From Paraburkholderia diazotrophica (GTDB lineage Bacteria; Pseudomonadota; Gammaproteobacteria; Burkholderiales; Burkholderiaceae): a stretch of DNA of 64,000 nucleotides. Below the pieces are notes generated by a model. The model ran no database searches and was not told the origin of the DNA. It saw only the letters and a list, made by a program, of their open reading frames with translations. The translations under genes and the position numbers were made by a program. The DNA is taken from NCBI RefSeq assembly GCF_900108945.1, contig NZ_FNYE01000001.1, positions 522,764 through 586,763 of the forward strand, given 5' to 3'. Shown here piece after piece: positions 27,674 to 39,049 of this stretch. The stretch's first letter is position 1; every line of letters starts with the position of its first letter.

Positions 27674-29206
27674 CTATGTTCGACGTCCGTAGCTATCGTC
27701 GAAGCGCACGATATCGTCTTCGCCGAGATACGAGCCTGACTGCACCTCGATGATTTCGAGCGGCATCTTGCCCGGATTTTCGAGTCGGTGCGTGATGCCG
27801 AGCGGGATATACGCCGACTCGTTTTCAGACACGATGAAGCGTTCGTCGCCGCGCGTGACGAGCGCCGTGCCGCGCACGACGATCCAGTGCTCGGCGCGAT
27901 GATGATGCATCTGCAACGACAACTGCGCGCCCGGCTTCACGACGATGCGCTTGACCTGAAAGCGCTCGCCCACGTCGACGGAATCGTAGTGGCCCCACGG
28001 GCGGTGCACCTTGCGATGGATCACGGCCTCCCGTCGGTGTGCTTCGCGGATACGGCCGACCACTTTCTTCACTTCCTGCACGCGGCGCTTGTCGGCGACG
28101 AGAATCGCATCGTCCGTTTCCACGACGACGAGATCCTGCGTGCCGACGCACGCGATCAGGCGGCCTTCCGAGTGCGCGAACGTCGACGCCGCGCCTTCGA
28201 ACATCACGTTGCCGCGGCCGACGTTGTCGTCGCTGTCCTTCGGCAGGATGTCCCAGATCGCGTCCCACGAGCCGACGTCAGACCAGCCGGCATCGAGCGG
28301 CACCACGACGCCCGAGCACACCGACGTGTCGCCGCTCAACTGCTCCATCACCGCGTAGTCGATCGAATTGGACGGACACGCGCCGAACGCATCGCGCTGC
28401 ACGCGGAAGAAGTCGCCGTCGGCCGCGCCCTGTTTGTGCGCGGCTTCGCAGGCGTCATGAATCGCGGGCTGGAAGTGGCGCACGGCCTTGAGCCACGTCG
28501 ACGCGCGCAGGATGAAGATGCCGCTGTTCCACCAGTACTCCTTCGACTCGACGTAGTGCTGCGCGAGTTCGAGATGCGGCTTTTCGACGAAGCGGTCGAG
28601 CTGATGCGCGTCGATGGCGCCGTTGTCTTCGTTGCCGATCGCGGGCAACGATGCGCCGATGTGGATATAGCCGTAGCCCGTTTCCGCGCGCGCCGGCACG
28701 ATGCCCATCGTCACGACAGGGCCGTTCGCCGCGTGCCGCACGCCGGCCGCAACAGCCGCCCGAAAGCCGTCGAGATCGGCGACGGCATGATCCGCGGGCA
28801 TCACGACCATGATGCCGTCCTCGTCTTGCGCGAGCACCGTCAGCGCCGCAAGAGTCAGTGCGGGCGCGGTGTCGCGCGCGCACGGTTCGAGAATGAGGCG
28901 ACTCGCCTTGCCGCTCACGCGCAACTGCTCGGCTGTCGTGAAGCGGTGCTCTTCGTTGCAGACGACAACCATCTGTTCCGCGACAGGATAGCCGGCGTCG
29001 AGTCCTTCGAGCCGGCGCGTGGTCGATTGCAGCAGTGAGTCTTCGCCGAGCAGGCCGATCAGCTGCTTCGGATGCTGTTCGCGCGACATCGGCCACAGAC
29101 GCGTACCCGAGCCGCCGGCCAGGATGACGGGATGAATCTTGAGCTTCACATTGAGCCGGTTTTGATTCGCCTGTCGATTGTCGACGGCCGACGCCGTAGC
29201 AGTCAT
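27674..29206 (-). CDS. bceA: Mannose-1-phosphate guanylyltransferase / mannose-6-phosphate isomerase
   Basis: 510 residues. Bifunctional type II PMI/GMP: the N-terminal nucleotidyltransferase has AGGSGTRLWPMSREQHPKQL near residue 31 and FVEKPHLELAQHYV; the C-terminal cupin isomerase has HHHRAEHWIVVRGTA near residue 430. It makes GDP-mannose from mannose-6-phosphate (and can interconvert fructose-6-phosphate). GAGGAG precedes the ATG. Divergent from bceB across a 638-bp gap, as in cepacian bce-I clusters. GDP-mannose also feeds the dehydratase at 44865. Confidence 0.93.
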   Translation of the reverse strand: MTATASAVDNRQANQNRLNVKLKIHPVILAGGSGTRLWPMSREQHPKQLIGLLGEDSLLQSTTRRLEGLDAGYPVAEQMVVVCNEEHRFTTAEQLRVSGKASRLILEPCARDTAPALTLAALTVLAQDEDGIMVVMPADHAVADLDGFRAAVAAGVRHAANGPVVTMGIVPARAETGYGYIHIGASLPAIGNEDNGAIDAHQLDRFVEKPHLELAQHYVESKEYWWNSGIFILRASTWLKAVRHFQPAIHDACEAAHKQGAADGDFFRVQRDAFGACPSNSIDYAVMEQLSGDTSVCSGVVVPLDAGWSDVGSWDAIWDILPKDSDDNVGRGNVMFEGAASTFAHSEGRLIACVGTQDLVVVETDDAILVADKRRVQEVKKVVGRIREAHRREAVIHRKVHRPWGHYDSVDVGERFQVKRIVVKPGAQLSLQMHHHRAEHWIVVRGTALVTRGDERFIVSENESAYIPLGITHRLENPGKMPLEIIEVQSGSYLGEDDIVRFDDSYGRRT

Positions 29207-29844
29207 GGTGATAACTCCTCGAAGCGGGGGAAATGGCCTCGTTTTATCACGTCGTAAAAACGCAATAATTCAATATTGGATTTCTTTTGCTGATCGGAAT
29301 TGAAAATGTTGAATGCGCGCTAAATTTCAGATTCGCGAATATTCAAAAATCAAAAAACAAATACGGTCGAAATCGGCGTGACATGAATCACGCCGACGAA
29401 AATAAAAGGGAGTGGCGCGGCATGGCTTTATAACCAACGTGCATAGCCGGGAGAAATCAAGCAGAAAAAGAGTCAAAAAACCGCCAGAAATATGCGATTC
29501 CGCACGCTCCGGCAAGAGTTACCGAACAAAAATAGAAAAAATAATGTAATCCCTGCTGATACATTTCGAGATTTTTTGCCGTCTTGCGGCGCGAATTTTA
29601 ATGCCGCTTTATCTAGGCTTGAACGAGGGTATTCACTCATCGCCGCAATCGCTTTCCAATCGCTTTCCAATAGAGATTGCAATGCCGATTGCGATTCACC
29701 ATAAAAGAGGCGCGGCAATGCAGCGATACGCGTCGCGTCGGTAAATACCCATGACCTATCGGCCAATAGCCGCGCGGCAAACGTCGCGCGTGATCGGCGG
29801 CGGAACCGTGGACAGATGTTGACAGACAAGGCGAGGTGCGGCAG
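29207..29844. promoter_or_regulatory. AT-rich divergent control region of the exopolysaccharide cluster
   Basis: 638 bp between bceA (minus) and bceB (plus), clearly more AT-rich than any coding part of the window, especially 29240-29600. It must hold promoters for both directions. An 11-bp direct repeat, CAATCGCTTTC, occurs twice in tandem plus a partial third copy (29646-29671), a spacing typical of OmpR/PhoB-type response-regulator boxes. No gene is supportable inside. Confidence 0.6.
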
Positions 29845-31242
29845 ATGCTGAGCGTTCTATCGAGAATCATCGACATCGGCATGGTGGCGCTCGGTGCGCT
29901 CATCGCGTCCGCCGTGCACAGCGGACGCTTCGTGTGGCTCGACGACATGCAAAGCGTGTCGCTCGCGTTCGACTGCCTGCTCGTGATCCTGTTCTTTCCC
30001 GCGCTCGGCATCTATCAGTCGTGGCGCGGCAAGCCGATTTACGACCTGTTGTGGCGCGTGTCGATGGGCTGGCTGATGGTCGAGGTGACGGGCATCCTGA
30101 TGGGCTTCAGCCTGCACCGCTCGGACATGCTGTCACGCCTGTGGCTCGCCTACTGGGCGATCGCGACAGTCGTGCTGCTGGTCGTGTCGAAAGCGGCCGT
30201 GCATGCCGTGCTGCGCGGCTTGCGTCGCGAGGGCTACAACCAGAAGAAGGTGGCCATCGTCGGCGGCGCGCCGTATGGCAAGTTCCTGATCGAGCAGATG
30301 CGCAGCCGTCCGGAGGCGGGCTTCAGCCCCGTCGTCGTGTATGACGAAGACGATAGCCGCAGCCACTACGAGGACACCGACGGGCCGCAAACGATCGCAG
30401 GCGTGCCCGTCAGGCGCGACTACGCGGCGATGATCGACGAGATGCGCCGCCGCTCGGTGCGCGAGTTGTGGATGGCGCTGCCGATGTCGAAAGAGAAGCT
30501 CATCCATCGCTTCGTGATGGAATTCCGCAACGACTTCGTGAACATCCGCTTCATCCCCGATGTGCGCAGCCTCACGCTCTTCAGTCAGCCGATGGTCGAT
30601 CTGCTCGGCGTGCCCGCGATCAACCTCGCCGCATCGCCGATCACCGATCTGCGCGTGCTGCCCAAGCGCGTGTTCGACCGCCTGTTCGCGCTTGCCGCGT
30701 TGACGGCACTCGCGCCGCTGATGCTCGCAATCGCGGCGGCCGTCAAGCTGTCGTCGCCGGGCCCCGTGTTCTTCCGTCAGCGGCGCAAGGGCATCGACGG
30801 ACGCGAGTTCGAAATCTTCAAGTTCCGCTCGATGAAGCTGCACAAGGAGGAGGCGGGCAGGCTAACGCAGGCCACGCGCCGCGATCCGCGCATCACGCCC
30901 GTCGGCGCGTTCCTGCGCCGCACGAGCCTCGACGAGCTGCCGCAGTTCATCAACGTGCTGCGCGGCGAGATGTCCGTGGTCGGTCCGCGTCCGCATGCGC
31001 TCGAACATGACGACATCTACAAGGACCTGGTGAAGGGCTACATGCACCGCTACCGGATCAAGCCGGGCATCACCGGCTGGGCGCAGATCAACGGCTATCG
31101 CGGCGAAACCGACCGCATCGAAAAGATGATGGGCCGGGTGAAGCTCGATCTCTACTACATGCAGCACTGGAGCTTCTGGCTCGACATCAAGATCGTCGGC
31201 CTCACGCTATGGAAGGGCTTCGCGGGCAGCAACGCGTACTAG
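29845..31242 (+). CDS. bceB: Undecaprenyl-phosphate glucose phosphotransferase (priming enzyme)
   Basis: 465 residues. Starts polysaccharide repeat-unit synthesis by moving glucose-1-phosphate from UDP-glucose to the lipid carrier. Four N-terminal membrane helices and a Rossmann-like CoA-binding region (VAIVGGAPYGKFL), then a further helix (LFALAALTALAPLMLAIAAA). The cytoplasmic catalytic domain has FFRQRRKGIDGREFEIFKFRSM, TSLDELPQFINVLRGEMSVVGPRP and GITGWAQINGYRGET. This is the WcaJ/GumD-type layout. ATG 29845 has GAGG 8 bases upstream; GTG 29836 is an alternative. Confidence 0.93.
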   Translation: MLSVLSRIIDIGMVALGALIASAVHSGRFVWLDDMQSVSLAFDCLLVILFFPALGIYQSWRGKPIYDLLWRVSMGWLMVEVTGILMGFSLHRSDMLSRLWLAYWAIATVVLLVVSKAAVHAVLRGLRREGYNQKKVAIVGGAPYGKFLIEQMRSRPEAGFSPVVVYDEDDSRSHYEDTDGPQTIAGVPVRRDYAAMIDEMRRRSVRELWMALPMSKEKLIHRFVMEFRNDFVNIRFIPDVRSLTLFSQPMVDLLGVPAINLAASPITDLRVLPKRVFDRLFALAALTALAPLMLAIAAAVKLSSPGPVFFRQRRKGIDGREFEIFKFRSMKLHKEEAGRLTQATRRDPRITPVGAFLRRTSLDELPQFINVLRGEMSVVGPRPHALEHDDIYKDLVKGYMHRYRIKPGITGWAQINGYRGETDRIEKMMGRVKLDLYYMQHWSFWLDIKIVGLTLWKGFAGSNAY

Positions 31243-31298
31243 GCCCAACGCCGCGCGTTCTTCATTCACTGAACCATTCAATCTCCGAGGTGTGATTC

Positions 31299-32714
31299 AT
31301 GAACCTGACGATCGTTGGAACGGGATACGTAGGCCTCGTGACGGGCGCCTGTCTTGCCGACATCGGGCACGACGTGCTTTGCCTCGATGTCGATCAGCGC
31401 AAGATCGACGTGCTGAACGACGGCGGCGTGCCGATCCATGAGCCTGGCCTGCTGGAGATCATCGCGCGCAACCGCAAGGCGCGGCGTCTGAAGTTTTCGA
31501 CGGACATCGAAGCGGCCGTCGCGCATGGCGACATCCAATTCATCGCGGTCGGCACGCCGCCCGACGAGGACGGTTCCGCCGATCTGCAATACGTGCTCGC
31601 GGCCGCGCGCAATATCGGCCGCCACATGAAGGGCTTCAAGGTGATCGTCGACAAGTCGACGGTGCCCGTCGGCACGGCACGCCGCGTCGCGCAGGCCGTG
31701 CAGGAAGAGCTGGATCAGCGTGGCGTGAAGCAGATGTTCTCTGTCGTGTCGAACCCCGAGTTCCTGAAGGAAGGCGCCGCCGTCGACGACTTCACGCGCC
31801 CCGATCGCATCATCCTCGGCTGCGACGACGACGTGCCCGGCGAAAAGGCGCGCGAACTGATGAAGCGCCTCTACGCGCCGTTCAACCGCAACCACGAGCG
31901 CACGCTCTACATGGACGTGCGTTCCGCCGAGTTCACGAAGTATGCGGCCAACGCGATGCTCGCGACGCGCATCTCGTTCATGAACGACCTCGCGAATCTC
32001 GCGGATCGCGTGGGCGCCGACATCGAAGCCGTGCGCCGCGGCATGGGCTCCGATCCGCGCATCGGCTACGACTTTCTGTATGCGGGCTGCGGCTATGGCG
32101 GCTCGTGCTTTCCGAAGGACGTGCAGGCGCTGATCCGCACGGGCAGCGAAATGGGCCACACGCTGCGCATTCTCGAAGCGGTGGAAGCCGTCAACGAAAC
32201 GCAGAAGAAGATCCTCGCGCAGAAGATCGTCGCGCGCATGGGCGAGGATCTGTCGGACCGCACGTTCGCCGTCTGGGGGCTCGCGTTCAAGCCGAACACC
32301 GACGACATGCGCGAAGCGCCGAGCCGTCCGCTCATCGCGGAACTGCTTGCTCGCGGCGCGAAGGTCGTTGCGTGGGACCCCGTCGCGATCGACGAAGCGA
32401 AGCGTGTATTCGCACTCGATCTGCACGGCAAGCCGCAGCATCTCGCGCGGCTCGCGTTCGCGCACGAAGAGATGCAGGCAGCGCAGCAAGCCGATGCGCT
32501 CGTGATCCTCACCGAATGGAAGGTGTTCAAGAGCCCGGACTTCGACAGCCTCAAGGCGCTATTGAAAGCGCCGCTGATCTTCGACGGCCGCAATCTGTAC
32601 GAACCGGAAACGCTGCGCGAACTGGGCATCGAGTATCACGCGATCGGACGTCAGCGTGCGCAGCCTGAGCCCGCTGCGCCTGGTCTCGTTTCGCTCGCGG
32701 CCACCGCGCTGTGA
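31299..32714 (+). CDS. bceC: UDP-glucose 6-dehydrogenase
   Basis: 471 residues. Oxidises UDP-glucose to UDP-glucuronate, the acidic sugar donor. NAD-binding [20 protein letters not shown] at the N-terminus, catalytic Cys in [10 protein letters not shown] near residue 268, and [17 protein letters not shown] in the C-terminal domain. GAGG precedes the ATG. 56 bp after bceB in the bceB-bceK operon. Confidence 0.95.
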   Translation: MNLTIVGTGYVGLVTGACLADIGHDVLCLDVDQRKIDVLNDGGVPIHEPGLLEIIARNRKARRLKFSTDIEAAVAHGDIQFIAVGTPPDEDGSADLQYVLAAARNIGRHMKGFKVIVDKSTVPVGTARRVAQAVQEELDQRGVKQMFSVVSNPEFLKEGAAVDDFTRPDRIILGCDDDVPGEKARELMKRLYAPFNRNHERTLYMDVRSAEFTKYAANAMLATRISFMNDLANLADRVGADIEAVRRGMGSDPRIGYDFLYAGCGYGGSCFPKDVQALIRTGSEMGHTLRILEAVEAVNETQKKILAQKIVARMGEDLSDRTFAVWGLAFKPNTDDMREAPSRPLIAELLARGAKVVAWDPVAIDEAKRVFALDLHGKPQHLARLAFAHEEMQAAQQADALVILTEWKVFKSPDFDSLKALLKAPLIFDGRNLYEPETLRELGIEYHAIGRQRAQPEPAAPGLVSLAATAL

Positions 32715-32750
32715 TCGGCCAACGTCGTCGACTTTCCTGAGAGGCCGCTC

Positions 32751-33194
32751 ATGTTCGCGAACGTCCTGATCGTCTGTCATGCCAACGTGTGCCGCTCGCC
32801 CGCCGCCGAGCGGCTCTTCAGGTCGCGTCAGCACGAGCGCGGCGCGCTGTCCATCGCGTTTCGCTCGGCGGGCTTGCGCGCGATCGACGGACTCGGCATG
32901 GACCCCGTGATGCGGCGTCTGCTTGAAGAACGCGGCGTCGAGAGCGGCATGCATCGCGCTCGGCGGCTCGACGGGCGCATCGTGCGCGAAGCCGATCTCA
33001 TTCTCGTCACCGAACAGCGGCAAGTGAAGGACGTGGAAGCGCTCGAGCCCACTTCGCGCGGCAAGGTCTATCCGCTCGGCAAGTGGGAGAACACCGATGT
33101 CGTCGATCCGTACGGTCTCGACGAAGGCGTCTATCGCGAGAGCCTCGCGCACATCGAACATCTCGTCATCGGATGGCTGAAAAAAATATGCTGA
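32751..33194 (+). CDS. bceD: Low-molecular-weight protein-tyrosine phosphatase
   Basis: 147 residues. Cognate phosphatase for the BY-kinase BceF. Signature loop Cys9-x5-Arg15 in VCHANVCRSP, and the general acid Asp119 in VVDPYGLDEGVY. GAGAGG precedes the ATG. The gene for the outer-membrane exporter starts 7 bp before this stop, so the two are translationally coupled. Matches Wzb-type phosphatases in length and context. Confidence 0.94.
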   Translation: MFANVLIVCHANVCRSPAAERLFRSRQHERGALSIAFRSAGLRAIDGLGMDPVMRRLLEERGVESGMHRARRLDGRIVREADLILVTEQRQVKDVEALEPTSRGKVYPLGKWENTDVVDPYGLDEGVYRESLAHIEHLVIGWLKKIC

Positions 33195-34360
33195 AGCGAA
33201 ACATCACGGCATCTATTCTGCTGACGACTTTTCTGTCGGCTTGCGCGACGGCGCCGGGCAACTACCTCGACACGTCGCGTCTGAGGGACGAGCCGCAGAG
33301 CGCGCCGAAAGAGACGTATCCCGTCAGGCTGATCGACTCGGACCTGATCGTGCAGCAGGCCCAGGCGAAAACGGCGGCACAGGTGCTGCCGCCGCCGGGT
33401 CCGTTCGCCGATCCGACGCAGTACGTCTATCGCGTTGCGCCGCAAGACATTCTCGGCATCACCGTGTGGGACCACCCGGAGCTGACGACGCCGAACGGCA
33501 GCACGCTGTCCGCGGGCGGCAACACGACGCAGACGCTCGGCGGCGCGCTGCAGCAGCCGTACACGCAGGCGCTGCCGGGCCAGGCCGATCCATACGGCCA
33601 GACGGTCGCGCCCGACGGCACGATCTATTTCCCGTTCGTCGGCCGCATTCGTGCGAGCGGCAAAACCACGGCGCAGATCCGCGAAGAGCTGGCCACGAAG
33701 CTCGTGCCGTATATCCGCAATCCGCAAGTCGATGTGCGCGTGCTGTCGTATCGCAGCCAGAAGGTGCAGGTGACAGGCGACGTGAAGTCGCCGGGTCCGC
33801 TCGCGATGTCCGATGTGCCGCTCACGCTGGTCGACGCGATCACGCGTTCGGGCGGCTCGACGGCCGACGCCGATCTGCAGCGCGTGCGCCTCACGCGCAA
33901 GAACCGGCTTTATGTGCTCGATGCGAACGGCCTGCTCGATCGCGGCGACACGACACAGAACGTGATGCTCGAAGCGGGGGACATCGTGAACGTGCCGGAC
34001 CGAACCGACAGCCGCATCTTCGTGATGGGCGAAGTGAAGACGCCGATGCCCGTCACGATGATCAAGGGCACGCTGACGATCGCCGATGCACTCACGCAGG
34101 CGGGCGGCGTTCTCGATACCGATGCGAACCCGCGCCAGATCTACGTGATGCGCGGCATGAAGGACAAGCCGGCCACGCCCGACGTGTATCGCCTCGACAT
34201 GACGCAGCCCGACGCGATCATGCTGTCGTCGCAATTCCAGTTGCAGCCGATGGACGTGGTGTACGTGGGCACCGCGGCATCGACGACCTTCAATCGCGTG
34301 CTGCAGCAGATCCTGCCGACGGTGCAGACCGTGTTCTATCTGAAGCAGCTGACGCGCTGA
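33188..34360 (+). CDS. bceE: Outer-membrane polysaccharide export lipoprotein (Wza type)
   Basis: 390 residues. Outer-membrane channel of the export system. Signal peptide with lipobox (LLTTFLSACAT), then the polysaccharide-export domain (QYVYRVAPQDILGITVWDHPEL, TIYFPFVGRIRASGKTTAQI) and two SLBB-type repeats (VQVTGDVKSPGPLAMSD; IFVMGEVKTPMPVTM). Start 33188 gives a normal signal peptide; 33173 would add five residues. Confidence 0.93.
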   Translation: MLKRNITASILLTTFLSACATAPGNYLDTSRLRDEPQSAPKETYPVRLIDSDLIVQQAQAKTAAQVLPPPGPFADPTQYVYRVAPQDILGITVWDHPELTTPNGSTLSAGGNTTQTLGGALQQPYTQALPGQADPYGQTVAPDGTIYFPFVGRIRASGKTTAQIREELATKLVPYIRNPQVDVRVLSYRSQKVQVTGDVKSPGPLAMSDVPLTLVDAITRSGGSTADADLQRVRLTRKNRLYVLDANGLLDRGDTTQNVMLEAGDIVNVPDRTDSRIFVMGEVKTPMPVTMIKGTLTIADALTQAGGVLDTDANPRQIYVMRGMKDKPATPDVYRLDMTQPDAIMLSSQFQLQPMDVVYVGTAASTTFNRVLQQILPTVQTVFYLKQLTR

Positions 34361-34467
34361 TATCTGGTCGCAATAGCGACACCTGAAGCAAGCCTGAAGC
34401 AACGCCTGAACCGCCGACGGCGTCCCGACGCTTCGCATCCGGAACACGAACGGGTGCAACGCGCCGG

Positions 34468-36747
34468 ATGTCCGTCGGCGACCCGATCCGGGTCACAACC
34501 CTGAGCACTCGAGCGAGCACCCAAGTGAGCACTCAAGCGAATCCCCATCTGGCCATGCAGGCCAGGACCGAAGAAGAGGACGTGGTCCTCGGCCAACTGC
34601 TGCAGGTGATCCTCGACGACATCTGGTGGCTGATCGGCATTGCATTCGCGATCTTCGCGATCGCCGGCTTCTACTGCTATGTCGCGCGGCCCGTGTATTC
34701 GGCCGATGCGCACGTGCGCGTGGAAGCATCGGACAACACCTCGCAGGCCCTCACGCAGACGCAGACGGGCGCGACGATCTCGACGGGGCAGACGACCATT
34801 CCCACCGACGCCGAGATCGAGATGATCAAGAGCCGCGGCGTGGTCGCGCCCGTTGTTCAGCAGATGAAGCTGAACATCTCGGTGACGCCGAAGAAGATCC
34901 CGATTCTCGGCAGCCTCGCCGCGCGTCTCGCGACGCCGGGCGAGCCCGCAAATGCGTGGCTCGGGCTCGGCTCGTATGCGTGGGGCGGCGAAGTCGCCAA
35001 CATCGATTCGATCGACGTGACGCCCGCGCTCGAAGGCAAGAAGCTCGTCCTCACCGCGCTCGACAACGGACGCTACGCGCTGATGTCGCCCGACGGCGTA
35101 TTGCTGTTGCGCGGCGCGGCGGGCCAGCCGGCGCAGGGCGGCGGCGTATCGATGCTCGTCAACAGGCTGGTCGCGCGGCCCGGCACGCAGTTCATCGTGA
35201 TGCGCGCAAACGATCTCGATGCGATCGGCGCGTTCCAGTCGGCGATCAACGTGCAGGAGCAGGGCAAGCAGACGGGCGTGATCTCGATCTCGCTCGAAGA
35301 CCAGGACCCGGCGCACGCAGCCGCCGTCGCGAATGCGCTTGCGCAGTCGTATCTGCACGAGCACATCAAGACGAAGCAGGCCGACGCGAGCAAGATGCTC
35401 GACTTCCTGAAGAGCGAAGAGCCGCGCCTGAAGGGCGATCTCGAACGCGCCGAGGCCGCGCTCACCGCGTACCAGAGCAAGAGCGGCTCGATCAACGCAA
35501 GCGACGAGGCAAAGGTCTATCTGGAAGGCAGCATCCAGTACGAGCAGCAGATTTCGGCGCTGCGCCTGCAGATCTCGCAGCTCGAACAGCGCTACGGCGA
35601 CGATCATCCGATGATCAAGGCCGCACAGGAACAGATGACCGAGTTGCAGGCGCAGCGCGCGAAATACGCGGACCGCTTCCGCGATCTGCCCGCGACGGAA
35701 GTGAAGGCCGTGCAGCTGCAACGCGATGCGAAGGTCGCGGAGGACATCTATGTGCTGCTGCTGAATCGCGTGCAGGAACTCGCCGTGCAGAAGGCGGGCA
35801 CGGGCGGCAACGTGCATATCGTCGACGCGGCGCTGCGTCCCGGTTCGCCCGTCAAGCCGAAGAAGGTGCTGATCCTGTCCGCGGCGACGATACTCGGGCT
35901 CATCGTCGGCACGGGCTTCGTGTTCCTGCGCCGCAATATGTTCAAGGGCATCGACGACCCCGAGGCAGTCGAGCGCGCATTTCATCTGCCCGTGTATGGC
36001 CTTGTTCCGCTATCGGCGGAGCAGGCCGTGCTCGAAAGCGCCGCGGCGCGCGGTGGTACAGAGCAGCGTGAAGTGCTCGCGAACGCGAAGCCGAAGGACG
36101 TGTGCATCGAAAGCCTGCGCAGCCTGCGCACGTCGATGCAGTTCACGCTGCAGGACGCGCGCAATCGCATCGTGATGTTCACGGGCCCGATGCCTGGCGT
36201 CGGCAAGAGCTTTCTCACGATCAATCTCGGCGTGCTGCTCGCGCATTCGGGCAAGCAGGTGCTGATGATCGACGGCGACATGCGGCGCGGCGCGCTCGAA
36301 AAACACTTGGGCGGCACGCAGGAGAACGGGCTGTCCGAACTGCTGAGCGGCCAGATCTCGCTCGAAGAAGCCGTGCGCGCAACGCAGATCGACAACCTCG
36401 CGTTCATCTCGTGCGGCCATCGTCCGCCGAATCCATCGGAGCTGCTGATGTCGCCGCGCCTGCCGCAATACCTCGACGGGCTGGCGCGGCGCTACGACGT
36501 GATCCTGATCGACACGCCGCCTGTGCTCGCCGTGACCGACGCGTCGATCATCGGCGGCTATGCGGGCTCGACGTTCTTCGTCGTGCGCTCGGGCATGCAC
36601 AGCGAAGGCGAGCTCGCCGATGCATTGAAGCGTCTGCATTCGGCGGGCGTGCACGTGCAGGGCGCGATCTTCAACGCGATGCCGCCGCGCGCGCGCGGCA
36701 ACTACGACCGCAGCTACGCGGCCGTGCAGGAATACCTGAGCACCTGA
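34468..36747 (+). CDS. bceF: Polysaccharide co-polymerase / bacterial tyrosine kinase (Wzc type)
   Basis: 759 residues. Inner-membrane regulator of chain length and export. Wzz domain with two membrane helices (about residues 55-75 and 465-485) and a long periplasmic coiled part, then the cytoplasmic BY-kinase: Walker A GPMPGVGKSF (572-581), Walker A' VLMIDGDMRRG (about 600) and Walker B DVILIDTPPV (about 678). The C-terminal tyrosine cluster is short: Tyr746, Tyr750 and Tyr756. The ATG at 34468 has no clear ribosome site; an in-frame ATG at 34555 would still keep all domains. Confidence 0.92.
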   Translation: MSVGDPIRVTTLSTRASTQVSTQANPHLAMQARTEEEDVVLGQLLQVILDDIWWLIGIAFAIFAIAGFYCYVARPVYSADAHVRVEASDNTSQALTQTQTGATISTGQTTIPTDAEIEMIKSRGVVAPVVQQMKLNISVTPKKIPILGSLAARLATPGEPANAWLGLGSYAWGGEVANIDSIDVTPALEGKKLVLTALDNGRYALMSPDGVLLLRGAAGQPAQGGGVSMLVNRLVARPGTQFIVMRANDLDAIGAFQSAINVQEQGKQTGVISISLEDQDPAHAAAVANALAQSYLHEHIKTKQADASKMLDFLKSEEPRLKGDLERAEAALTAYQSKSGSINASDEAKVYLEGSIQYEQQISALRLQISQLEQRYGDDHPMIKAAQEQMTELQAQRAKYADRFRDLPATEVKAVQLQRDAKVAEDIYVLLLNRVQELAVQKAGTGGNVHIVDAALRPGSPVKPKKVLILSAATILGLIVGTGFVFLRRNMFKGIDDPEAVERAFHLPVYGLVPLSAEQAVLESAAARGGTEQREVLANAKPKDVCIESLRSLRTSMQFTLQDARNRIVMFTGPMPGVGKSFLTINLGVLLAHSGKQVLMIDGDMRRGALEKHLGGTQENGLSELLSGQISLEEAVRATQIDNLAFISCGHRPPNPSELLMSPRLPQYLDGLARRYDVILIDTPPVLAVTDASIIGGYAGSTFFVVRSGMHSEGELADALKRLHSAGVHVQGAIFNAMPPRARGNYDRSYAAVQEYLST

Positions 36748-36812
36748 CGCGCACGCATGAGCGTTGTGCATGCGGAGCCGATGCCGTCAACCCAGCCACG
36801 GAGAGGACAACG

Positions 36813-37819
<1,007 letters not shown>

Positions 37820-37823
<4 letters not shown>

Positions 37824-39046
37824 CGACCAGAATCCATGTGCATCTCTTCTATGGCGCCGATCCGCGCTTCTATCGCAACGGCGAGAACATCGGCTGCCTG
37901 TACGGCTATCACCATGCCGAGTCCGACGAGTTCCAGCTCACCTATTCGCAGGACGCGAAGGAAAGCAGGCCGTTGCGGCTCGTGCGCCGCGCGTTGAAGG
38001 CGATGCTCGGCTTCGATCTGATCCACACGCTGCGCAACAGCGACGCGATGCTGCGCTCCGACGTGATCTGGACGCACACCGAGCACGAATGGTTGTCCGT
38101 CGCGCTGATGCTGCTGATGAACGGCGCTCGCATGAAGCGCGAAAGGCAGCCGCTGCTCGTCGCGCAAAGCGTATGGCTGCTCGACAAGTGGCCGGATTAT
38201 GGCCTGCTGCGTCGCTGGTTTTATCGCAAGCTGATCGACCGCGCCGATCTGCTGACGACGCTCGCACGCGACAACGCCGAACTATGCAGCCGATACTTCG
38301 GCCGCGATGCGACGCAACTCTTCTACGGCCTCAACACGCGCGATTTTCCCGTGCGGCAGCCGAAGCAATGGGTTCCGCACATGCCGCTGCGCATCGCCGC
38401 GATCGGCAACGACCGCGACCGCGACTGGGAAACGCTGATCAAGGCTGTCGGCAACGATCCGCGCTTTGCCGTGCGGCTCGCGACGCGGCGGCGCATTCCG
38501 CGCTCGCTGCGCGCGCTGAACGTGAATGTCGCGCCCGCTGCGGGGCTCGCGAAACAGCGCGAGCTTTACGACTGGGCCGATGTGGTCGTCGTGCCGCTGC
38601 GCCTGAATTCGCATGCGTCGGGTATCACGGTGATGCTCGAGGCGGCCGCTGTCGGCAAGCCGATGGTGGTCACGAACGTCGGCGGCTTGCAGGACTATTT
38701 TTCGGCGCGCGCCGCCGCGTATGTGCCGCCGTTCGACGCCGACGCATTGCGCGATGCGCTGATCGGCCTCGCGGCATCGCCCGACGAAGCGCTGCAGCAG
38801 GCGCAGGCGGCCGCGTTGCAGCTCGTGTCGCGCGATCACACGACGCAGCACTACGCGCAGCAGCATGTGCGGATCACGCGCGAGCTGTTGCGCCGTCGCG
38901 CGCAGACGGCGCAGCACGGCGACGCCGCGCCTTCGCCCGCGCATGCGAATGGGCATGCCGCTGCAAAGGCGACTGCAAAGCCGAAGGCGGGTGCGAACGC
39001 GAATGCCCGCGCGCAGATGCCGTCGCAAGGCCGCGGAGGGATGTGA
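37820..39046 (+). CDS. bceH: GT-B glycosyltransferase
   Basis: 408 residues. N-terminal acceptor domain (IHVHLFYGADPRFYRNGENIGCLYGYHHAESDEFQL) and a GT1/GT4-like donor domain with ADVVVVPLRLNSHASGITVMLEAAAVGKPMVV near residue 255. Adds a sugar to the repeat unit at the inner face of the membrane. The C-terminal 50 residues are Ala/Lys-rich low complexity. ATGA overlap with bceG. Donor and linkage cannot be read from sequence. Confidence 0.9.
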
Positions 39047-39049
39047 GCG

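Noticed and set aside
29411..29430. Possible sigma54 (-24/-12) promoter upstream of bceB
   Set aside because: TGGCGCG resembles the -24 element, but no GC dinucleotide with TTGC context stands at the required distance.
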